From Enorma phocaeensis (GTDB lineage Bacteria > Actinomycetota > Coriobacteriia > Coriobacteriales > Coriobacteriaceae): a stretch of 64,000 nt of DNA. This document shows positions 35,665-43,019 of the stretch, piece by piece. The number at the start of each line of letters is the position of its first letter. Positions within the stretch are counted from its first letter, which is position 1. The DNA is taken from assembly GCF_900186505.1 (NCBI RefSeq), contig NZ_LT891968.1, positions 160,119 through 224,118 on the forward strand, given 5' to 3'. The translations under genes were made by a program, and so were the position numbers. The notes beneath the pieces were generated by a model that was not told the origin of the DNA, did no database searches, and saw nothing but the letters and a program-made list of their open reading frames with translations.

Positions 35665-37205
35665 CCAGAAACGCCCCCACCGCTATGAGCCAAGCCGCGG
35701 CCGGTGCGCCTCGCGTGCCCAAGCGCGTGGCTGCCGTGATTCTGAACTCCCTCAAGGGCGGCGTGGTGCCGCGCATCGGCTTGCCCTACATCACCGTGGG
35801 CCGCGAGGCCGAGATTCGCGCGCTGCTGACGGACCTGTCGCTCATCGCAGACGGCGGTGCGAGCTTCCGCTTCCTCGTGGGCCGCTACGGCAGCGGCAAG
35901 AGCTTCCTGCTCCAAACGATTCGCACACACGCCATGGGCGAGGGCTTCGTAGTCGCGGATGCGGACCTCTCGCCGGAGCGCCGCCTGCAGGGCGGGCAGG
36001 GTCAGGGCCTCGCCACCTACCGCGAGCTCATCCGCAACCTCTCCACCAAGACTCGTCCCGAGGGCGGGGCGCTCGGCCTCGTGCTCGATCGATGGGTCGC
36101 CGCCACGCTACCCTCCGCGTCAGCCGACAACGGGTTATCCGGCGCGCCCGCCGGTGCTGCACCGTATGCAACCTCCTCCGGCGCAAACGCTCCCGCGCCC
36201 GGCAAAGCGGCAACCGATGCCGAGCAAGCCGCACACGACCGCGCGGCGGACGAAGCGGCGACAAATGCCGAGCAAACCGAACGCAACCGCATAGCGGACG
36301 AAGCGCTCAATCAGGTCCTCGCGCCGCTCGAGGAACTCGTCCACGGCTTCGACTTCACACGGATGCTGCGCGCCTATCGCACCGCGAGCATCGAGGGGGA
36401 CGACGAGCGAAAGTCGTACGTGCTCAAATGGCTTCGCGGTGAGTACCGCACCAAGACCGAGGCCAGGGCGGAGCTGGGCTGCTCGACCATCATCGGCGAC
36501 GACGATTGGTACGACTACGTGAAGCTCTTCGCGGCGTTCCTCACCGGTGCCGGCTACAAAGGGCTTCTCGTCCTCATCGACGAGCTGGTAAACCTGTTCA
36601 AGATCCCCAACAGCATCACGCGCCAGTACAACTACGAGAAGATCCTCACCATGTACAACGATACGCTGCAGGGCAAGGCGCGCCACCTGGGGATCATCAT
36701 GGGCGGCACGCCGCAGTCCATCGAGGACCGCCGGCGCGGCGTCTTTTCCTACGAGGCGCTGCGCTCGCGCCTCACGCAGGGCCGCTTCGCCGCGGAGGGC
36801 ATGCGCGACATGCTCGCGCCCATCATCCATCTGCATCCGCTTACCTACGAGGAGCTGCTCGTGCTCATCGAGAAGCTGCAGCAGATCCACGCCGGCTACT
36901 TTGGCTACGAAGCGCGCCTGAACGAGGGCGACCTGGTGCAGTTCCTGCAGATCGAGTTCGGCCGCGTGGGCGCGGACACGCACCTCACGCCGCGCGAGGT
37001 CATTCGCGACTTCATCGAGCTCTTGGACATCGCATTCCAGAACCCGGACACGCCCGTGGCGAGCATCCTCGGAAGCGTGGGCGACAGCGGGAGCAGCGGG
37101 CTCGCGGAACATTCCGGCGGCACGCAACCGTCGGGCGGTTCAGCCCTCGTCACTCCCGCCGATCCTGGCCGCGATGCCTCTGAGTTCGCGGAGTTCAAAA
37201 TCTAG
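35661..37205 (+). CDS. BrxD-like (DUF2791) ATP-binding protein
   Basis: A 514-residue P-loop ATPase. Walker A is GRYGSGKSFLL (about residue 75) and Walker B is GLLVLIDELVNLF. The block ITRQYNYEKILTMYNDTLQG and IIMGGTPQSIEDRRRGVFS are typical of the DUF2791/BrxD family of type 2 BREX. Residues about 154-210 are an Ala-rich insertion with a repeated AEQ....R.ADEA pattern. Translation is coupled to the TerB gene by an ATGA overlap. The C-terminal tail is Gly/Ser-rich. Confidence 0.83.
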   Translation: MTRNAPTAMSQAAAGAPRVPKRVAAVILNSLKGGVVPRIGLPYITVGREAEIRALLTDLSLIADGGASFRFLVGRYGSGKSFLLQTIRTHAMGEGFVVADADLSPERRLQGGQGQGLATYRELIRNLSTKTRPEGGALGLVLDRWVAATLPSASADNGLSGAPAGAAPYATSSGANAPAPGKAATDAEQAAHDRAADEAATNAEQTERNRIADEALNQVLAPLEELVHGFDFTRMLRAYRTASIEGDDERKSYVLKWLRGEYRTKTEARAELGCSTIIGDDDWYDYVKLFAAFLTGAGYKGLLVLIDELVNLFKIPNSITRQYNYEKILTMYNDTLQGKARHLGIIMGGTPQSIEDRRRGVFSYEALRSRLTQGRFAAEGMRDMLAPIIHLHPLTYEELLVLIEKLQQIHAGYFGYEARLNEGDLVQFLQIEFGRVGADTHLTPREVIRDFIELLDIAFQNPDTPVASILGSVGDSGSSGLAEHSGGTQPSGGSALVTPADPGRDASEFAEFKI

Positions 37206-37280
37206 CGGCGGGGCACGCTGCGAAAACCGAGGAGGTATATCGCAGGTCATCCTTTGAGACCAGATTCCGAGGAAAAGGTT

Positions 37281-39776
37281 ATGGGCATCTTCGACAGATA
37301 CGCGCCGTTCGTACAGGACTTCATCTACGACCATGCATGGGAGGACCTGCGCTCCATCCAGGTGGCCGCCGGTGACGCGATTTTCAACACCGATGAAAAC
37401 GTGCTGCTTACGGCATCGACTGCCTCGGGCAAGACGGAGGCGGCGTTCTTCCCCATCCTCACGATGTTCTACGAGGACCCGCCCACCTCGATCGGCGCGC
37501 TCTACGTGGGGCCGCTCAAGGCGCTCATCAACGACCAGTTCCTGCGCCTGAACGACCTGTGCGAGGAGGCCGAGATCCCCGTCTGGCACTGGCACGGCGA
37601 CGTCTCTGCTACGCACAAGCGAAAGCTGCTCGAGCATCCGAGCGGTATCCTGCAGATCACGCCCGAGTCGCTCGAGGCGCTGCTCATGCACAAGCACATG
37701 GCCGTGCCGCGGCTCTTCCACGACCTGCGGTTCGTGGTCATCGACGAGGTTCACTCGCTCCTGCGCGGCGACCGCGGCGGGCAGACGCTCTGCCTCATCG
37801 AGCGCCTCTCACGCATGGCGGGCGTGAACCCCAGGCGCATCGGGCTTTCCGCCACCATCGGCGATCCCGTGCGCACGGGCGCGTTTTTGGCGAGCGGCAC
37901 TGGGCGCGGCTGCGTGATCCCGCGCTTCGATGAGCCCGGGCGCGTGTGGCGCCTCTCGATGGAGCACTTCTACACCACCGGCCCACAGGCAACGGAACGC
38001 GCTGCCGAGGGAGCCGGTACGGGCGTGGAGCGCGCTGACGGCACGATCGAGGCCGATGTCCTTGCTGTTGAGCGTGTCGAGCCGCAGGCCGCGCCCGATC
38101 AGGCGCTCGCGCCCCGCGCCCTTGCGGCGGCGAGCACCGCCCCCGTATCCGCGGGCAGAAAACAGCAAGAGGAGGCCTCTCACGGGCCCCTCTCTTGCCA
38201 AAACCCGCCCGCAGATTTCGATGCAGGCGAGGACGCCGGTTGGGGGCCAAGCGAACCATCCGTCGACTCCGAGCTCGGCGATCAGGCGCTTCTCTCGCCC
38301 ACCGATACAGCGCCAGAGAACGCCGATCCCGGCATCGGTTATATCTTCGAGCGCACGCGCGGGCGCAAGTGCCTCGTCTTCGTGAACTCGCGCGAGGAGG
38401 CCGAGGCCGTCTGCACCATGCTTCGCAGCTACTGCGAGGCCAACCACGAGCCGGACCGCTTTCTCATCCACCACGGGAACCTCTCGGCAAGCATCCGCGA
38501 GAGCGCCGAGGACATCATGCGCGACGACGAACGGCTCGATACGACCGTGACCACCGCGACGCTGGAGCTCGGCATCGATATCGGCCGGCTCGAGCGCGCA
38601 TTCCAGATCGACGCGCCGTTCACCGTCTCGAGCTTCCTGCAGCGCATGGGGCGCACCGGCCGGCGCGACCTGCCGCCCGAGATGCACTTCGTCATGCGCG
38701 AGGAACAGCCCGAGCCGCGTACGACCATGCCCGAGACCATCCCCTGGAAACTGTTGCAGGGCATCGCGCTCGTTCAGCTCTACCACGAGGAGCGCTGGGT
38801 GGAACCGCCGCGGCTCGACCGGCTGCCGTACAGCCTGCTCTACCACCAGACCATGGCCACGCTTGCCAGCACAGGCGAGCTTTCCCCCGCCGAGCTCGCC
38901 CAGCGCGTGCTCACCCTCTCCTACTTCCACCGCGTGAGCGCCGATGACTTCCGCGTGCTGCTGCGCCACCTTATCGAGACTGAGCAGATCCAGGTGACGG
39001 AGGGCGGCGGACTCATCGTGGGTCTCGCGGGCGAGCGGCTCACCAACTCATTCAAGTTCTACGCCGTCTTTCAGGAGAACGAGGAGTTCACGGTGCGCTG
39101 CGAGAGCGCGGAGCTCGGCACCATCGTGAACCCGCCGCCGCCCGGTGAGCGCATCGCCATCGCGGGACATTGCTGGCTGGTAGAGGAGGTCGACTGGAAG
39201 CGGCATCTGGTGTATTGCACGCAGGTGAAGGGCCGCGTGCCGGCGTACTTTGGCGATTGCGCGGGCGACATCGACACGCACGTGCTCGAGCGCATGCGGC
39301 GCGTGCTTGCGGAGCACAAGCCGTATCCATATTTGCTGGCGAATGCGCGGGCGCGCCTGAGGCAGGCGAGGTGGACGGCCGAGCAGAGCGGCGCCGCCAC
39401 GCGGTCCCTCATCAACCTGGGTGGTGACACCTGGGTGCTCTTCCCGTGGCTCGGAAGCTATGCGTTTTTGGCACTGGAGCGCCTGCTCAAGATCAAATGC
39501 GCCGGCGAGCTGGGCCTCAAGGGCCTCGACCCCGCGCGTCCGTACTACATGCAGTTCAGGATGCGCGCGGACGAGGACACGTTCTGGAGCGTGCTGGCGG
39601 CAGAGGCCGAGGCGGACTTCGATCCCATCGAGCTTGTGTATCCCAGCGAGGTGCCGTACTTCAACAAGTACGACGAGCTGCTGCCCGCCAAGCTGGTGCG
39701 CAAGGGCTTCGCCGAAGGCGTGCTGGACATCGAGGGCATGCGTGAGCGCGTGCGCGAGTGGTGCGCGGGGCGGTAG
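37281..39776 (+). CDS. Lhr/BrxHI-like DEAD-box helicase
   Basis: An 831-residue superfamily 2 helicase. Motif I is TASTASGKTEAAF, Ia GPLKALINDQF, II VVIDEVHSLL (DEVH), III LSATIGDP, V TATLELGIDIG and VI QRMGRTGRRD. The C-terminal third resembles the Lhr core extension. Between the two RecA domains is a long Ala/Gly/Glu-rich linker (about residues 240-350) that contains the 69-bp palindromic element. The ATG at 37281 has GAGGAAAAGG in front; an upstream TTG at 37254 is less likely. It pairs with the BrxD-like ATPase as in type 2 BREX, but PglX, PglZ and BrxC are absent. Confidence 0.87.
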   Translation: MGIFDRYAPFVQDFIYDHAWEDLRSIQVAAGDAIFNTDENVLLTASTASGKTEAAFFPILTMFYEDPPTSIGALYVGPLKALINDQFLRLNDLCEEAEIPVWHWHGDVSATHKRKLLEHPSGILQITPESLEALLMHKHMAVPRLFHDLRFVVIDEVHSLLRGDRGGQTLCLIERLSRMAGVNPRRIGLSATIGDPVRTGAFLASGTGRGCVIPRFDEPGRVWRLSMEHFYTTGPQATERAAEGAGTGVERADGTIEADVLAVERVEPQAAPDQALAPRALAAASTAPVSAGRKQQEEASHGPLSCQNPPADFDAGEDAGWGPSEPSVDSELGDQALLSPTDTAPENADPGIGYIFERTRGRKCLVFVNSREEAEAVCTMLRSYCEANHEPDRFLIHHGNLSASIRESAEDIMRDDERLDTTVTTATLELGIDIGRLERAFQIDAPFTVSSFLQRMGRTGRRDLPPEMHFVMREEQPEPRTTMPETIPWKLLQGIALVQLYHEERWVEPPRLDRLPYSLLYHQTMATLASTGELSPAELAQRVLTLSYFHRVSADDFRVLLRHLIETEQIQVTEGGGLIVGLAGERLTNSFKFYAVFQENEEFTVRCESAELGTIVNPPPPGERIAIAGHCWLVEEVDWKRHLVYCTQVKGRVPAYFGDCAGDIDTHVLERMRRVLAEHKPYPYLLANARARLRQARWTAEQSGAATRSLINLGGDTWVLFPWLGSYAFLALERLLKIKCAGELGLKGLDPARPYYMQFRMRADEDTFWSVLAAEAEADFDPIELVYPSEVPYFNKYDELLPAKLVRKGFAEGVLDIEGMRERVREWCAGR
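38148..38216. repeat. 69-bp palindromic element inside the helicase gene
   Basis: Second copy of the unit at 35164-35232: arms CCGCGGGCAGAAAA on the left and CCCGCCCGCAGAT on the right, inner CAAGAGG/CTCTCTTG, again 23 codons in the same phase. It lies in the linker between helicase domains, where extra residues would be tolerated. Confidence 0.75.
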
Positions 39777-39938
39777 CTGGAGGTACGACCTCGAGACCTC
39801 GCTGCTTACCCTTGAGTTTGCATAGCCTCTGAGTCAACAGCTCGCAGGACACGGCGCGCTCCGCATCATTGGGAAACCGGTCTTCCGCGGGAGCTTTACT
39901 ATGTTCCCGGTCCAACCACCAGGCGAAAGGAAGCCCCC

Positions 39939-40208
39939 ATGGATACCAACGAACCACAGGAGAAGCGCAGCTACGGCATGGCGGTCGGGCTGTTCTTCGC
40001 CTTGTTCATCGGCCAGAATCTCATCGGACTGCTGCTCTTCGGCGCGTACGCGACGGGCATCCTCCCCCTGATCGAATGCGGCGTCCTCGCGGCGCTCTGG
40101 CAATCGCATAAGCTGAACATCGGGATCATCGTCACGATCGCGATCGCATGCAGCATCATTTTCCCGATGGTCGGCATTTGGGCATACCAGACGAGGTATG
40201 GGATATAA
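39939..40208 (+). CDS. Small two- or three-helix membrane protein
   Basis: An 89-residue protein with GAAAGGAAGC before the ATG. A charged N-terminus (MDTNEPQEKRSYG) precedes a hydrophobic helix (AVGLFFALFIGQNLIGLL), a second around LPLIECGVLAALW, and a third (IGIIVTIAIACSIIFPMVG). No family recognised. It is the last rightward gene before the AT-rich island and converges on the next gene. Confidence 0.6.
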   Translation: MDTNEPQEKRSYGMAVGLFFALFIGQNLIGLLLFGAYATGILPLIECGVLAALWQSHKLNIGIIVTIAIACSIIFPMVGIWAYQTRYGI

Positions 40209-40232
40209 CACGGACGTAGAGGGCGTAGCCGA

Positions 40233-40559
40233 CTACATGCGATTCAGGCTGCGCCCAGAACGAATTACGAGCTGAATGTCGCCGGCGGTTCCTATCGCCG
40301 GCATAAGCGTCCAGCCATGATGCCTCAAGAAGTAAGCCGTAGGGGCGTTTCCCCAGCCTCCCTGCTGAGATATCGCGGCGAGCCGCGCAACAAGAGCGGC
40401 GACCTCAGGCGGGTCGTTGCGCCAAAGAATCCCTTGCAGTTGGTCAACCAAATCGCCTGGGCACTCAAGCTTGTTGAACAACGTCGTCTTCTCGTTGCAG
40501 CCGATTACCATCAATCCGTCGGAAACTTCCTTGAGTAGAAAACTGCTTTCAACCGACAT
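40233..40559 (-). CDS. Hypothetical 108-residue protein
   Basis: A soluble-looking protein, MSVESSFLLKEVSDGLMVIG onwards, with a leucine-rich middle (LVDQLQGILW, VAALVARLAAIS). The ribosome-binding site is weak. No family recognised. It may be the last gene of the leftward Hsp70 cassette, 50 bp after the broken membrane gene. Confidence 0.45.
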   Translation of the reverse strand: MSVESSFLLKEVSDGLMVIGCNEKTTLFNKLECPGDLVDQLQGILWRNDPPEVAALVARLAAISQQGGWGNAPTAYFLRHHGWTLMPAIGTAGDIQLVIRSGRSLNRM

Positions 40560-40609
40560 GATCGACCATCCAATCCAAACCAGACGTCAGCCACACATCA
40601 TCCTCGCGC

Positions 40610-40838
40610 TTACTCCTGATCATGCTTAACCAGGTAGACGACGAATATGTAGCGGGCAACGATGACTACGATTCCGGCAACTATGAGAGCTGCCGAGCAG
40701 CCTCCAACCCATGGCGCCGAGCACGATGAGGATTGGTCCGACCACGCCGACGAGGTTCTTAACAGCCGGTATGAAATATGAAACGGCTTCGATAACCAAG
40801 GCAGTAACGATGATGATGGGTAGAGCCTCAAATAACAT
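40610..40838 (-). pseudogene. Small membrane protein gene with a frameshift
   Basis: It starts with an ATG at 40838 after a good AGGAGG and encodes MLFEALPIIIVTALVIEA and VVGPILIVLGAMGW. Near 40700 the frame stops being membrane-like, while a second frame continues with SAALIVAGIVVIVARYIFVV and a stop at 40610. Joined, they would give a protein of about 75 residues with two or three helices. It is either a recent one-base frameshift or a sequencing error. Confidence 0.65.
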
Positions 40839-40917
40839 TGTTATGCCTCCCTATCCAACCGACCTGATGACCAAGAAGAGGTTCAGCGACAAGCCTCAAC
40901 GGTTTTCCGTAGGATGT

Positions 40918-43014
40918 CTACCAGCGAGATCGACCCTGGAATGCCGTTTCAATCAATTCGACCTTCAAAGCGATCTGGTCTCTCGTCTGGCAAAGTTTCA
41001 TGCGCTCATCCCAGTCGTCCTCCAGACTGATGGCTTTATTAATTGTATTGAGCGCCTCGTGGAACTTCCCATTGCTCATCTGCCTTTCAAAATCTTTAGC
41101 GAGCACCCCTTTCCGGGCAACGATGATAAGCTGATCGATCTGATTAATCTCTTGCAGAGATCGCGCCATGCTCCGCACCCTCTCAAATTGAGATAAAGCA
41201 GTCGAGAACTCTTCCCGCTGCAATGCGGCAATAGCTATCTCGAGACACTTATCACGCTCTTTGACATATCGCATATCATCAGCCAGCTGATCAAGATCGG
41301 CTTGGTCGTTCCTTATCCGGTGCTGAAGCGCAACGGAATTTGCGTAATTCTCTGCAGCTTTTAGCAATGATCTCGAGAGGCTTACTGCGGATTCGTCAAC
41401 GTCATCACATGCAGTTATTACTGCAACCGCAGCATTACGAATGCTTTGAGCGAATTCGTTAACGGCCTCGGACAGGGGGCCAAACCTTTCGGGAATCCGA
41501 GCATTTGATTGCGCATCTTTGACGCACAATTCTCCGCGGCCAATTGCCGGTTTTAGTTTACTTATGCATTTCGGCCTTGTCGACTGATGCGCCGTGGCAT
41601 CCTCAACCGCCTTAACAGCCTCATCAACCTTCTTTGATGCATCTTGCACTGTTTTTATTACCGGAGCGATGCAAGCGTCATAATAGCGATTTGTGTATTT
41701 CCCTGTAGCCTTGCAAAAAACCGACGCAATGTCCCAATCAGTTTTGCGCTCAGCGATATCAGACAGCAGCGTGACGATTTTCTCTGCAACGTAATCTATA
41801 TCTAGCCCAAATCGTTCAAACAGAGAAGCGTTGGTACTAAGAACAACCCATCGTTCTGTAACTGCCTCCGCGGCGGCTCGCGTCTCTTCTTGCTCTAAAG
41901 CAAGCAGAGAGACGAGAAAGCTAAGACGACACCTATTACCTCTGGTCTTCCGCATCTCATAACATGCCGCATGAAGCTGCTTATTCGCCAGTCTATCTGC
42001 GGTCCTTTTTTCAAGAGAGTTCTTCTCATCGAAACCAATCCAGAAAAAGTCTGCTTCCCGAGCCTTCTTTGGATTGCCGAGAATCTCCGCAGCCTCCTTA
42101 ACCGCCATTGAGTCATACCGAACCTGGCAGTAGGGATTTGCATTTTCAAATTCAGCATCGATTCCAATCTGGCTTAAGCGCTCAATCTCCTTAGCCCTCT
42201 TTTGCATCGCTTTTGTTTGTGGCCTATTTGAAAAGCCGAGGAGGCCAATGGGGTTAAGTGTGACCAGCGAGTATGAACTGACATCCTGCGCTGGCTCAGT
42301 AATTTCCTCATATAGTCGTGGGGGAATCTGCCTTGCTGCAGTCTGCCACCAAATGACTCCATCCCGTTTCCTAATGCCTTTGAGAGAAAAACCGTAACTA
42401 TCAAACCCGCCGCGATCGTATCCATGTATATCGAATCCCCTGCGGTCAAAGCCTTCGATATCGTAACCCTTTCGGTCATAGCCGTCGTAATCGTAGCCGT
42501 CGCGGTCGTAGCCGTCCCGTCCGTAGCCTTTGAAATCGAAGCCGGCGCGATTGAAGCCATCGCGACCGTAGCCGCTCCGGTTGAAACCGTCGGCGTCGTA
42601 ACCATCCCGGTCAAAGCCCGCAGGGTCGAAGCCCTTGCGATCGAAGCCATCTCGGTCGTAACCATCCCGATTGAAGCCATCACGGCCGTAGCCTCCACGG
42701 TCGAAGCCGTCACCGTCGTAGCCGCTCTGATCGTATCCGTCGCAATCGTAGCCGTCTCGGTCGTAGCCGTTTTGGTCGTAGCCGTCCCGGTCGTAACCTT
42801 CCCGGTCGTATCCGTACCGGTTGAATCCAAATGCATCATATCCTTGAACATCAAACCCGCTGCGATCATATGGCGTGCCGTTGCGATGCGTACCTTCGCG
42901 ATTGAATCCCTGGCGGTTGAATCCGTTTTTGTCATAGCCCTCTTCATCAAACGCCCTGAAGAAGTTGAGGAAATCATCGAGCGCCGACATAATCCGATCA
43001 TTCATATCAGACAC
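40918..43014 (-). CDS. J-like co-chaperone with pentapeptide [YF][DN]xxG repeats
   Basis: A 698-residue protein. Residues about 22-213 are some 38 consecutive pentads of the form Y/F-D/N-x-x-G (for example YDRDG, FNRDG), encoded by a 15-bp DNA repeat. NPIGLLGFSNRPQTKAMQKR and AVKEAAEILGNPKKAREADF follow, resembling the HPD-less J-like domain found beside bacterial Hsp70 genes. The C-terminal half is helical (coiled-coil and TPR-like), with no membrane segment. The start is GTG at 43014 or ATG at 43005, directly after the Hsp70 stop, so the genes are coupled. Repeat function unknown. Confidence 0.7.
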   Translation of the reverse strand: MSDMNDRIMSALDDFLNFFRAFDEEGYDKNGFNRQGFNREGTHRNGTPYDRSGFDVQGYDAFGFNRYGYDREGYDRDGYDQNGYDRDGYDCDGYDQSGYDGDGFDRGGYGRDGFNRDGYDRDGFDRKGFDPAGFDRDGYDADGFNRSGYGRDGFNRAGFDFKGYGRDGYDRDGYDYDGYDRKGYDIEGFDRRGFDIHGYDRGGFDSYGFSLKGIRKRDGVIWWQTAARQIPPRLYEEITEPAQDVSSYSLVTLNPIGLLGFSNRPQTKAMQKRAKEIERLSQIGIDAEFENANPYCQVRYDSMAVKEAAEILGNPKKAREADFFWIGFDEKNSLEKRTADRLANKQLHAACYEMRKTRGNRCRLSFLVSLLALEQEETRAAAEAVTERWVVLSTNASLFERFGLDIDYVAEKIVTLLSDIAERKTDWDIASVFCKATGKYTNRYYDACIAPVIKTVQDASKKVDEAVKAVEDATAHQSTRPKCISKLKPAIGRGELCVKDAQSNARIPERFGPLSEAVNEFAQSIRNAAVAVITACDDVDESAVSLSRSLLKAAENYANSVALQHRIRNDQADLDQLADDMRYVKERDKCLEIAIAALQREEFSTALSQFERVRSMARSLQEINQIDQLIIVARKGVLAKDFERQMSNGKFHEALNTINKAISLEDDWDERMKLCQTRDQIALKVELIETAFQGRSRW

Positions 43015-43019
43015 TGATC

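Noticed and set aside
42375..42950. CRISPR-like periodic DNA
   Set aside because: The period is 15 bp without spacers and lies wholly inside one reading frame.
42424..43017. Plus-strand hydrophobic open frame opposite the pentad repeats
   Set aside because: It is the antisense of the 15-bp repeat and has no ribosome-binding site; the minus-strand protein continues into recognisable domains.
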